Shown here: in pieces, positions 1-7,926 of the stretch
Layout: every line of letters begins with the position of its first letter
Position numbering within the stretch: position 1 is the stretch's first letter
Source: JACKCB01 sp964452775
GTDB taxonomy: Bacteria; Chloroflexota; Anaerolineae; Promineifilales; Promineifilaceae
NCBI GenBank assembly: GCA_964452775.1
Contig: CAYVQP010000013.1
Coordinates: 5,533 to 69,532, forward strand
Direction of reading: 5' to 3'
DNA length: 64,000 nt
Notes under the pieces: generated by a model
Told to the model about the DNA's origin: nothing
Database searches by the model: none
The model's input: only the letters and a program-made list of their open reading frames with translations
Translations under genes and position numbers: made by a program

Positions 1-1
1 T

Positions 2-430
2 GGAGTGAAGGAGGCGCTGGGCATCGAATCACCCTCCAAGGAGTTTGAGCTCGTCGGCACTGCGATCACGGACGGACTGCTGAAGGGGCTGGAGTTGGGG
101 AAAGCCGGCGTGGAAACCGTGGTGGCTGACATTCTGGACCTGCTGCGTGGGGGCGGCGAGGTCGAAGTGCTTGCCAATACAGCCTATTCCGGCGGGGACG
201 GCATGGAGTACATGGCCAGTGCGGATGAGAGCGCTTATTGGACAAAGGACCGCAACCCATACATTGGCCGGCCGGCTCGCACGCCGGCCGCCGGCGCGTC
301 TACGAGTTCTGTGGTCGTAGATAGGATTGAGGTAACGGTGAATGTGACCAACGGTGGAGACCCGGAAGAAATGGCCAATGCAGCGAACCGGGGCTTGATG
401 CGTGCGATGCGCGAGCGGGGACTGGTCTGA
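2..430 (+). CDS. Tail tape-measure protein, C-terminal end (5' truncated by window)
   Basis: The reading frame is open to the left edge of the window, so only the last ~142 codons are seen. The segment starting KEALGIESPSKEF is the hallmark ALGI-SPSK motif found near the C-terminus of many siphophage/myophage tape-measure proteins, which set tail length and are ejected with DNA. A Ser/Ala-rich linker and a short conserved tail ending MRERGLV follow. Its stop overlaps the start of the next tail gene (TGATG), as expected for a tail operon where the tape measure precedes the distal tail protein. Family call from motif and position; confident. Confidence 0.8.
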   Translation, partial: GVKEALGIESPSKEFELVGTAITDGLLKGLELGKAGVETVVADILDLLRGGGEVEVLANTAYSGGDGMEYMASADESAYWTKDRNPYIGRPARTPAAGASTSSVVVDRIEVTVNVTNGGDPEEMANAANRGLMRAMRERGLV

Positions 431-1287
431 TGGGATTCGAGCTGACCACGTTCGACGACACGCTGAACCTGATCAACTACAACGCGGAGTACGACAACAA
501 CGCGTCGGTAAAGCCGGTGATACTAAAGTTGCCCGGCGGTTGGCTGGACCTGTATCGCACTCAGCGGATGCGCATGGATCAAATTCCTCTGTCTGCAAGA
601 GGAACTGTGATCAGCGACGACGGCGGCCTGATGGAGTATGTACGCTCTCTGTTGGGCTATGTAGGTCATTACGGCGTGCTCCGCCGGCGGTGGGCGGGCA
701 GCATTGGCGAACAGAAGATAAACGCTCGGATGACAGGCGTGAAGTCAAAGCATGTCAGCCGGCACAAGCATGAAGTGATCATCACGTTCGTGCTGGACAG
801 CGATCACTGGGACGGCTATTTTGTCGGCCTTGAGGTGGGCAATTATAACGAGTCCTGGGCGTTGGGGTCGGGCCGGCTGTTGGGCGAAAGGATGATTACC
901 GGCGCGACGAGCAATAATGCATCCACCCTGAAGGCAACTAACGACGGCACTGTGGCGGTACTGGATGCGTCGGTGCAAGTGAAGGCGGTGGGCGCTTCAG
1001 TGACCAGTGTTCGGGTGTATACGGACCTTGACGGTGTGCGCCTGACGGATTGGCGGGTGGCGGCCACCATCCCCGCCGGTAGCGAGTTGTTGGTGCACTG
1101 CGGCCGGCGAAGCGTGACAATTGATGGCGACCCGGCCTGGAGCGGCTTTGAGTTCAATAGCGGCCATAGCATTGTGGATTGGCTGGCTATTCCGCCGGGT
1201 GGTATTGAAGTGAAGTTCGAGGTGAGCACCACCAGCTCTTCCGAGCAAGAGGTCGCCGTGGGAGGTTATCACTTTGCCTGGCAATAG
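430..1287 (+). CDS. Distal tail (Dit)-like protein
   Basis: A 285-residue protein starting at the ATG that overlaps the tape-measure stop. It lies exactly where distal-tail/baseplate-hub adaptor proteins lie in siphophages, between the tape measure and a large hub-like protein. The N-terminal ~150 residues look like a Dit-type beta domain (LPGGWLDLYRTQR, GVKSKHVSRHKHEVIITFVLDSD) and the C-terminal ~130 residues like an added beta-sandwich (carbohydrate-binding style). The function is inferred from order and length; no catalytic motif is seen. The downstream gene overlaps its last codons, so the two are translationally coupled. Confidence 0.6.
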   Translation: MGFELTTFDDTLNLINYNAEYDNNASVKPVILKLPGGWLDLYRTQRMRMDQIPLSARGTVISDDGGLMEYVRSLLGYVGHYGVLRRRWAGSIGEQKINARMTGVKSKHVSRHKHEVIITFVLDSDHWDGYFVGLEVGNYNESWALGSGRLLGERMITGATSNNASTLKATNDGTVAVLDASVQVKAVGASVTSVRVYTDLDGVRLTDWRVAATIPAGSELLVHCGRRSVTIDGDPAWSGFEFNSGHSIVDWLAIPPGGIEVKFEVSTTSSSEQEVAVGGYHFAWQ

Positions 1288-3136
1288 CGGACACAATCGC
1301 GGGATGTGGCTGACCGCCCGCGCGCCGGTAACGGAAGAGGTGCAGGGACGCGGGCCGATTTCGATCCTGTCTTGGGAGGATACGGAGCGCCTGAACGCAG
1401 TGGGCAGCTGGCGAGCGAGTGTGCCGGCGGCCAATCTGCGGGCGCGCGATGATATTCTCATGCGGGGAACGGTGGAGTGTTGGGCGATTGTGGCCGGCCA
1501 CGCGCAGGTCGTGGCGAAGGGCATCGTCATGGAGCGCAATAAGCACGCCCGCGGAGACGAGTCGATTGTTGAGTTCTCCGGCCCGACAATGGGCGAGGAG
1601 TTGAACTATACACTGGTGCACGATCTGGAGCTAACCGACCCGATTCTGTTGCATCCGGAGACGGCGTTGCATCATTTCCAGATATGGTGGGGAACGGGGT
1701 TGGTATGGGTGGATGTCCGCCTGGATGAAGCGCTGGATGACGACCCGAACAACTCTACCTATATAAACAATATGCTCGGCAGCCCGGCTGGTGAGGCGGG
1801 GTATCTCTATTTCGGACACGAGGAGTTGTTTTATGAGATAGAGTTCATGTTCGACCCGTCAGACTATAACCAAACGGAGGGTATCTACTGGCGGGCGCAG
1901 ATTTTCAATGGGGGCGGCTGGGTAGAGATTACGATCGAGGACACGACTATAAACGAGGGGCGCACATTCCATCAGCGCGGCTCGTTTACCTGGGATGAGG
2001 GGCACGCCTGGGCGAAGACATTGCACAACGAGCAGAGTCTGTACTGGATTCGCTGCTGGCCGTCTGCGGATATGGACGATTTCAAATTACGGGAAATCAG
2101 AGTCTGGTCGAAGGGGGCGAAGACACAGGATGTCGCAGCGGTATTAGAGTATTCAGATCCGGTGTGGACGGTGTCGGAGCCAGATTCGCGCACTCAAAAC
2201 GGCACGTTTCTACAATTCTCGGGAGAGACGGTGCTGGGCGCGCTGAATAAGGTAGCGGAGGAGGCCGGCGAGTTCTTCCGCTTGACAAAGGATCGGCAGG
2301 TGGTGTGGCTGGGCAATAGTGCACGCGATATTGGCGTGATGCTGACCAGGGGGCGCGGCTCGGTGCAGACCAATATCGCCAAGGTGGTATTTATCAGCGA
2401 CATAGAGCAGATTGAGGACAGTTGGGATGTCGTGACGCAGATATACCCGTATGGAGCGGGGAATGGGCCGGCGCGACTGACCATGGAGGAGTCCGATATT
2501 GTCATTCCGCCATTGCCTGCGCCGCTTGTGTCGTTTAATAAGGAAGAGAATTATCTGCGCGCCATATCCGGATTCAATGAGTATGGATTGATTGAGCGGG
2601 AGATGACGTTCAATGAGGTTCAGGTCATTCGGGAAGATGACCTGGGGCGGACCAGCGCAGCGAATCAGCTGTTCTGGGCAGCTTATTTCTGGTTATTGGC
2701 GCACGCCGCGCCGGTAACATCTTACCGGGTGACGGTGGTGGACGGTAATACGATCTTCGCGCCGGGCGATTATGTGCGGTTGAACTTTGTGGACTTCGAC
2801 GCCGGCGGCTTCCGCACGTTTGACGCGCGCGGCGACTGGACGGTGACGGAAGTCACACAGTCGTTCGACGGCAATGGGGTGCGATCAACCAAGCTGGTGC
2901 TGACGAATAACGTGCTCCGGCGGGTGATGTATTCCGGAAAAACTGTAATTCACCGGCTGGAGCAAGCATTGAAGCTACAGACAGTACGCCAGCCTTTTCC
3001 GAAGGACAATGTGGCGCCGCCGGTTAGAACAAACGTGAAGCCGGTGATCACCGGCGGCAAGGCGAGCGCCTGGGAAATAAGTATCACGGAGGCGCTGGCG
3101 AATCACCTGCAGATCGTGGTCGACGCGACGGAGTAG
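1274..3136 (+). CDS. Tail tip/hub protein (Tal-like)
   Basis: 620 residues. The start is TTG at 1274, chosen because GGAGG lies at 1261-1265; an in-frame ATG at 1304 is the alternative. It follows the distal tail protein and has the layout of tail-tip hub proteins: an N-terminal beta domain, an inserted beta-rich region (residues ~90-300, many W/Y/F) and a region near residues 340-570 with VVTQIYPYG and GDYVRLNFVDFDAGG resembling hub/late-control-D-like modules. It would form the central tail tip that contacts the host. The call is from position, size and composition; no enzyme motif is visible. Confidence 0.55.
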   Translation: MPGNSGHNRGMWLTARAPVTEEVQGRGPISILSWEDTERLNAVGSWRASVPAANLRARDDILMRGTVECWAIVAGHAQVVAKGIVMERNKHARGDESIVEFSGPTMGEELNYTLVHDLELTDPILLHPETALHHFQIWWGTGLVWVDVRLDEALDDDPNNSTYINNMLGSPAGEAGYLYFGHEELFYEIEFMFDPSDYNQTEGIYWRAQIFNGGGWVEITIEDTTINEGRTFHQRGSFTWDEGHAWAKTLHNEQSLYWIRCWPSADMDDFKLREIRVWSKGAKTQDVAAVLEYSDPVWTVSEPDSRTQNGTFLQFSGETVLGALNKVAEEAGEFFRLTKDRQVVWLGNSARDIGVMLTRGRGSVQTNIAKVVFISDIEQIEDSWDVVTQIYPYGAGNGPARLTMEESDIVIPPLPAPLVSFNKEENYLRAISGFNEYGLIEREMTFNEVQVIREDDLGRTSAANQLFWAAYFWLLAHAAPVTSYRVTVVDGNTIFAPGDYVRLNFVDFDAGGFRTFDARGDWTVTEVTQSFDGNGVRSTKLVLTNNVLRRVMYSGKTVIHRLEQALKLQTVRQPFPKDNVAPPVRTNVKPVITGGKASAWEISITEALANHLQIVVDATE

Positions 3137-3141
3137 AGGAT

Positions 3142-3684
3142 ATGTCTCAGGATAATTACACGCCATTGGTGGATGGTGCTAATGCAAATGCGGCGACATT
3201 TAACGCCGCCTTTGGCTCGCTAGACGCGGCCATAGGCGACGTGGGCAGCCTGACGGTTCCAGGAACGCCGGCATCGCTGGTGGAGGCGGTGGAGGAGCTG
3301 CTAGACGAGGTGGGCGCGATTGCGTCCCTGAGCGTGGGCGGCGGGACGGCAACCGATTTGGTGACGGCGGTAAACGAGTTACAGACGATCCTGGCTGTGA
3401 CAACGAAGTCGGCCCGCGTCCTGGAATGGGCGGTGGCCGGCGCATACGAGATGACCAACATCACCTACCATCCTACGTTAAAGGGTGTGGTGGCCGGCGC
3501 GACGGTGAAATGGCCGGACGCCAGCGGCGGAACATACACCGCGACCAGCACGAACCTGACGCACGAGGCGGTGGATGCATACACCATCACACATACGAGT
3601 AGCGGGAAAACGGTAACGCAGGCGGCAATGACCCGAGACGTGTGGGGCAATGTGACCGTCAAGCCGGCGTTGACAATCGCGTAG
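3142..3684 (+). CDS. Tail-associated structural protein, unknown fold
   Basis: 180 residues with SD GAGGAT five bases upstream of the ATG. The N-terminal half has helical heptad-like segments (ASLVEAVEELLDEVG, LVTAVNELQTIL), typical of trimeric phage fibre or collar proteins. The C-terminal half is Thr/Val-rich beta (ATVKWPDASGGTYTATST). It sits between the hub-like gene and the jelly-roll gene and is likely a tail-tip or fibre-base component by context only. No family recognised. Confidence 0.5.
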   Translation: MSQDNYTPLVDGANANAATFNAAFGSLDAAIGDVGSLTVPGTPASLVEAVEELLDEVGAIASLSVGGGTATDLVTAVNELQTILAVTTKSARVLEWAVAGAYEMTNITYHPTLKGVVAGATVKWPDASGGTYTATSTNLTHEAVDAYTITHTSSGKTVTQAAMTRDVWGNVTVKPALTIA

Positions 3685-3696
3685 CGGAGGAGAGAA

Positions 3697-4410
3697 ATGC
3701 CAGGATCGGAGATATATCAAGCAGCAGCAAATCGGGGGCTATTCGGCGGCCCGTTTTTGGATTTGCCCTCGCAACGGTTGGTCGCGCTCATGCAGCGCAG
3801 CAACGAGGTGAGCGTTTTCACGTCCGGCGATTCGCCGTTGACGATGACGATTGGCGGCACAATTGTCAGTTACACCGCTTCCGGCGGCGCGCCGTACATC
3901 AGTCTGAATGGCGGTGATTTCCTGTACATAGCCGACGGCAGTTGGTCTGCGCCTCTGAACCCGCTTACGATGCTTATCGGCTTCCGGCCCAACAGCCTGC
4001 AAAATGCGTTTCTGTGCGGCATCTGGCCGACAACCACACAGAAGAGTTTCCTGCTGGAGATTGATTCGAGCGGCAATCTGCACGCACGCGCGACATCGGA
4101 CGGCTCGACGATCAAGACGGCGACGCTGGCCAGCGCCTATACCGCCAACGCATGGCATCTGGCGGCGCTACGGCTCACCGGCAATACGCAGTTGCTGGCG
4201 TACTGCAATGCTAATGTGGCGGAGTTGACGACGGCGGTTCCGACAATCGCGCAGAATTCGACGGCAGAGTTTGCGATTGGGGCGGCGGATACAGTGCCCA
4301 CGTCGTCATTTAATGGCGATGTGGCAATCTGCGTGGTGGTCTCCTCAATTGTTCACCAGGATCACCTGGACAGGATGTACTATCACATGCTGCGATTCAC
4401 AGGGGCGTAG
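3697..4410 (+). CDS. Concanavalin/LamG-like jelly-roll tail protein
   Basis: 237 residues with SD GGAGGAGAG before the ATG. Residues ~75-235 show the strand pattern of LamG/concanavalin-like domains: MLIGFRPN, KSFLLEIDSSGNLHARATSDG, ANAWHLAALRLTG, GDVAICVVVSS and a closing DRMYYHMLR. Such domains bind sugars on the host surface in phage fibres. Context (tail-tip operon) supports a receptor-binding role; the ligand is unknown. Its stop codon overlaps the next start region. Confidence 0.6.
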   Translation: MPGSEIYQAAANRGLFGGPFLDLPSQRLVALMQRSNEVSVFTSGDSPLTMTIGGTIVSYTASGGAPYISLNGGDFLYIADGSWSAPLNPLTMLIGFRPNSLQNAFLCGIWPTTTQKSFLLEIDSSGNLHARATSDGSTIKTATLASAYTANAWHLAALRLTGNTQLLAYCNANVAELTTAVPTIAQNSTAEFAIGAADTVPTSSFNGDVAICVVVSSIVHQDHLDRMYYHMLRFTGA

Positions 4411-4412
4411 TG

Positions 4413-5687
4413 ATGGCGAACAACATTGTGTACTCCAACGACGGCGAGTACGGCAGCCTGCGCGAGGGCCAGGTCGGGCCGCTGATGCAGGCGCAAGCCG
4501 GCGTGGTGATGCTCTTCACGCTGCGCGACCTGACCAACACGGCGATTGACATCTCCGGCTATACAGTGACCGGGAAACTCAAGAACCGAAATACGGCGGT
4601 AGTCGGTTCGATAACGGGCGCAACGGTAGTAACAGGGAGCGCCGCATCGGGCGAGTTCTCCTGGACGACGCACGCGAACGATGTCGCCGAGGACGGCACG
4701 TATCTGCTGTGGTTCACGCTGACCAAGGCCAGCAGCCCGACCTTCGTCACGTTGCCGCTGGAGATGGAGATCCGCGACGACGAGGCGGTGGGCGGGTCGT
4801 TTGTCTCTGCCGGCGGGGTGACGGTAGCGATGGCGGAGTGGCTGGAGGCGGCCGAGGCGGTGAACGCCACGACGAACAATTTTGTGTCGTGGAATGCCAG
4901 CGACGAACTGGCCGATAGCGGCTATTCGTCGGCTTCGTTCCAGCTGGCAGACGAGGAATTAACAGCGCTGGCAGGGCTGACGTCGGCGGCGGACAGGCTG
5001 CCGTATTTCACCGGCTCGGGCACGGCAGCCTTAACCACATTATCCTCCTTTATCCGCACGCTGCTGGACGACAGCAGTGCGACCGCGGCCAGGACCACGC
5101 TGAGCGCGCAGGCGTTTGACGCCGACCTGACGGCCATCGCCGGCCTGACCAGCGCAGCGGACAAGCTGCCGTATTTCACCGGCCCCGGCACGGCGAGCCT
5201 GGCGGACTTCACCGCAGCGGCGCGCGCGTTGCTGGATGACGCAAATGCAGCGGCGATGCTGGTGACGTTAGGGGCGGTGGCCCTGGCCGGGGGCACGATG
5301 AGCGGCGAGTTGAATCTGGCCGACAATCTGCTGACCCGGCCGAAGCTGAAGGATGTGGGAGAGACCATTAATGCGATCGGCTCCATTGGCGGAGGAACGC
5401 AGGATATTGACCTGACCCTGGGCAATGTCGTCACGGGAACGGTGGACACCTCCGCGACTACGTTCACATTCTCTAACCCGTCTGCGAGCGGAGTGGCGTG
5501 CAGTTTTACTCTGGTTCTGACGAACGGCGGCAGCCAGACGGTGAACTGGCCGGCGGCGGTGGATTGGGCGGGCGGTATAGCGCCGGCGCTGACGACGGCC
5601 GGCATTGATATACTGACGTTCTTAACGCTGGACGGGGGCACAATCTGGTATGGATTTGCCGCCGGGATAGACATGCTATCTCCGTAG
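4413..5687 (+). CDS. Tail fibre with tandem internal repeats
   Basis: 424 residues from ATG 4413 (GTG 4410 is an alternative; AGGGGCG serves as SD). The N-terminal ~125 residues resemble the BppU-type N-terminal attachment domain (MLFTLRDLTNTAIDISGYTV, GTYLLWFTL). Residues ~180-290 hold two copies of a ~57-residue repeat (LTALAGLTSAADRLPYFTG and LTAIAGLTSAADKLPYFTG) of the type common in phage fibre shafts. The C-terminal ~90 residues are a beta domain. Likely a trimeric fibre bound to the tail tip. Confidence 0.7.
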   Translation: MANNIVYSNDGEYGSLREGQVGPLMQAQAGVVMLFTLRDLTNTAIDISGYTVTGKLKNRNTAVVGSITGATVVTGSAASGEFSWTTHANDVAEDGTYLLWFTLTKASSPTFVTLPLEMEIRDDEAVGGSFVSAGGVTVAMAEWLEAAEAVNATTNNFVSWNASDELADSGYSSASFQLADEELTALAGLTSAADRLPYFTGSGTAALTTLSSFIRTLLDDSSATAARTTLSAQAFDADLTAIAGLTSAADKLPYFTGPGTASLADFTAAARALLDDANAAAMLVTLGAVALAGGTMSGELNLADNLLTRPKLKDVGETINAIGSIGGGTQDIDLTLGNVVTGTVDTSATTFTFSNPSASGVACSFTLVLTNGGSQTVNWPAAVDWAGGIAPALTTAGIDILTFLTLDGGTIWYGFAAGIDMLSP

Positions 5688-5706
5688 CCGGCGGGAGCGA
5701 AGACAG

Positions 5707-6504
5707 ATGCTGAAAACGCGCCTCACTCAGGCCGCCGCCATGACCAGTCCCGGCTTGCCATTGGGCATCGCTTTGCCGACAGTCGGCCGGTTGTGCGACT
5801 ACGACTATGTGTTTCTGGACAGGCCGAGCGTGTATAGCGGCGGCGCGTTTACCTCAGCAGTTTTAGACGTCGCACAGGGATGCGGCGCGAAAGTGATCCT
5901 GAAATTGTATACCAATACGGCCGCCATTACGGCTGCGGCCGGCGGATTGGATCTGACCAAGCTGGACGCTGAGATTACGCCGTTTATAGGGAACATAGAT
6001 AGCTATATCACCGGGGGGACGGTGGTGGCGCTCATGTGTGTGGATGAGCCACACGATACGAGCGGAGGCGCGTGGGGAGGCGTGCAGCCGGACATTGAGG
6101 ATGTGGATGCGGCCGCGGCGTTGCACAAGAGTTATTGGCCGGGCGCGCGAACGATCGTGGGCACGCTGGCGCCATATGTGGGCAGCTATGTGTTCACAGA
6201 TTTAGATGAGCTGACGTTCATGTACGCCAACCACAAGGACAGCACCTTTGGCAGCGTGTATGGATTTGTTGAAGACAATGCGGCGTTAGTGACTGATGGG
6301 CAAATAGGGAGAGCCTCCTGGATTATAAAAATGGAGGGGGGCGGAACTCCCAATGGAACGGATATGACGCCGGAGCGAGTGAAGACGGTTGGCCTGGCCA
6401 TGCTGCGGACCGGCGTCGGCAGCGAGATTATCATCTCGAAGTATAACGGGACGCTGTTAGCGGATCCGAAAATGTTGGCGGCGATTGCCGCCATAACTCG
6501 CTAG
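5707..6504 (+). CDS. TIM-barrel glycosidase-like virion protein
   Basis: 265 residues, SD GGGAGCGA. Alternating beta/alpha segments (AKVILKLYTNT, TVVALMCVDEPHD, TIVGTLAPYVG, LTFMYANHKDSTFGSVYGF, ASWIIKMEGGG, GSEIIISKYNG) match a (beta/alpha)8 barrel, and DEPH at the end of a central strand sits where barrel glycosidases carry an acid residue. No signal peptide. It may be a fibre-associated or enzymatic tip protein. The fold inference is moderate and activity is unproven. It ends convergently with the antirepressor gene, the stops overlapping by four bases. Confidence 0.45.
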   Translation: MLKTRLTQAAAMTSPGLPLGIALPTVGRLCDYDYVFLDRPSVYSGGAFTSAVLDVAQGCGAKVILKLYTNTAAITAAAGGLDLTKLDAEITPFIGNIDSYITGGTVVALMCVDEPHDTSGGAWGGVQPDIEDVDAAAALHKSYWPGARTIVGTLAPYVGSYVFTDLDELTFMYANHKDSTFGSVYGFVEDNAALVTDGQIGRASWIIKMEGGGTPNGTDMTPERVKTVGLAMLRTGVGSEIIISKYNGTLLADPKMLAAIAAITR

Positions 6505-7292
6505 AACGGAGATTCGCCGGTCATTCGCTGGTGCCAGTCGCGCAGGAAGGACATGGCATCATCAAATTTCCCCGCCGGCAATTCACGGTAAGAGACGACC
6601 GCAAACCGCCGGTATAGTTCCCCATAGACCCCGCCATACTCATTGCGACCGCTCCGGTCGCCCAGCTTCAGGGCGATTGCTTTCACGGCCTGACTGATCT
6701 GCATTGCCTGTTCGGGGGTGACAAACCGGCCCGGATCGGCCAACGCAGCTTCCACATTTTCTAAGCGCGCCTCATAGCTATCCAGCCGCGCTTCCATGAC
6801 AAGTTGCTGCTCGGCCAGCCGCATCATGGCGGCTACCAGACGATACGCCTGCGCTGCCGGGCTGTTAGAGGCCAGCAGTTCGTCGAAGTTGATGTCAGTG
6901 GTCAGCCGGCCGGTCTGGAAGGCGTTCCAGAGAACTTTGGCCGCCTCACGCTGAAAGCGTTCCAACTTCTGCCGGACTTCTGATCGGACTGCACTGGCGC
7001 GAACGCCGGCCAGCCAGAGCGGGATCAGGTCTACGCGGAGCACAAAGCCGCGCTGTTGGCCGCCGGGGGTAGTCAAATTGGCTACCCCTTGCAGCCCCTC
7101 CCCCAGTATCTCGTGCCGGCGGATTCGTCTGGTCTGCGCCTGTGTGTCAATGCCAAGCGCGTCACACATCTGCGAGACGGCGACGTATACCTGCCCATCA
7201 TCGGCCTTAACCGCCAGTAAGTTGTCGTCGTAAAACTCCACTTCGCGCTGTTCAACGCTCACCAGATCGCGCATATCGCGATCATCGCTCAA
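6501..7292 (-). CDS. P22-type phage antirepressor (P22_AR_N domain)
   Basis: 263 residues. Residues ~15-125 match the P22 antirepressor N-terminal domain: VEFYDDNLLAVKADDGQVYVAVSQMCDALGID, TQTRRI-like positions and the GFVLRVDLIPLWLAGV segment. Such proteins inactivate a prophage repressor to trigger lytic growth. The C-terminal half is helical, rich in E/R/Q, probably for oligomerisation. The start is TTG at 7292, with ATG at 7274 as an alternative. It is the only gene on this strand within the late region and a 24-bp dyad element lies at 7312-7335 just upstream. No cognate CI repressor was recognised in the window. Confidence 0.8.
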   Translation of the reverse strand: MSDDRDMRDLVSVEQREVEFYDDNLLAVKADDGQVYVAVSQMCDALGIDTQAQTRRIRRHEILGEGLQGVANLTTPGGQQRGFVLRVDLIPLWLAGVRASAVRSEVRQKLERFQREAAKVLWNAFQTGRLTTDINFDELLASNSPAAQAYRLVAAMMRLAEQQLVMEARLDSYEARLENVEAALADPGRFVTPEQAMQISQAVKAIALKLGDRSGRNEYGGVYGELYRRFAVVSYRELPAGKFDDAMSFLRDWHQRMTGESPF

Positions 7293-7311
7293 CTAATCAC
7301 CGGGCGCAAGA

Positions 7312-7335
7312 AATTCGGGGCAATTACCCCGAATT
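7312..7335. promoter_or_regulatory. Dyad operator-like element (best copy)
   Basis: Two perfect 9-bp arms (AATTCGGGG and CCCCGAATT) flank a CAATTA centre, between the divergent antirepressor and membrane-anchored gene starts. It is the most complete member of a motif family dispersed in the window (see findings). Position suggests an operator for the antirepressor; the binding protein is unknown. Confidence 0.55.
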
Positions 7336-7340
7336 AAAAG

Positions 7341-7357
7341 AAAGAGCGCCTTTCCGG
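7341..7357. other. AAAGNGCGCCTTT element, copy 1
   Basis: Short inverted element AAAGAGCGCCTTTCCGG between divergent genes. Close copies occur at 11083-11099 and 53102-53120, each in a spacer ahead of late genes. It could be a weak hairpin, attenuator or binding site; role unknown. Confidence 0.35.
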
Positions 7358-7419
7358 TCGGGGGCTACCATGACCTTTGTGAGATCGGAGAGTTGTTATG
7401 CGTTTGCACAGGAACTCAA

Positions 7420-7923
7420 TTGAGAACCCTCAAGACCCTCCTGGTTGTTCTGGCGCTGCTAATCGCGGTTGCCGTAATGCTCTTTCTACTTGCCAGATGC
7501 CGGCCGGAGCCGGAACCAACCCCTACCCTGCCCCCACCCTCGGCGACTGTGACGGTTACGGCGACTGTGACCCGGCAGCCGGCCACTTACACGCCTACGG
7601 CCAGCGCGACAGCGCCGGCCCCTGCTGACACCGGCACACCGCCGGCAACCGCCAGTCCGACGCGCACGGTCACGCCCACTTCCACTTCCACTGCCACAGC
7701 GACGGCCTCGGCTACGCCGTCACCCACCGCCACAGCGCCACGGGTGATCATCTACGATCCTAAGCCCACCGCGACGGCGACGCTGGAGACCGGCCCGCAG
7801 CCGGATGGAGTGTGGCGGATAGCCGACCCGTACGGGCAGGGATGTAATCTGATAACGATCGTAGAACTGGAATACGGGAATGCGGTCTGGTTCTACATCC
7901 GCTGCATCATGTTCGAGGATTAG
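7420..7923 (+). CDS. Membrane-anchored protein with Thr/Pro/Ala linker
   Basis: 167 residues. The start at TTG 7420 is preferred since AGGA lies 6 bases upstream; TTG 7393 is possible but its SD is too close. One membrane segment (LLVVLALLIAVAVMLFLLA) is followed by ~90 residues of Thr/Ser/Ala/Pro repeats (TVTPTSTSTATATASATPSPT) and a ~50-residue C-terminal domain with two cysteines (GQGCNLITIVELEYGNAVWFYIRCIMF). Such linkers are typical of Chloroflexota surface proteins, suggesting acquisition from the host. It lies just before the lysin; it may act at the envelope during lysis, but this is inference. Confidence 0.6.
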   Translation: MRTLKTLLVVLALLIAVAVMLFLLARCRPEPEPTPTLPPPSATVTVTATVTRQPATYTPTASATAPAPADTGTPPATASPTRTVTPTSTSTATATASATPSPTATAPRVIIYDPKPTATATLETGPQPDGVWRIADPYGQGCNLITIVELEYGNAVWFYIRCIMFED

Positions 7924-7926
7924 CCG

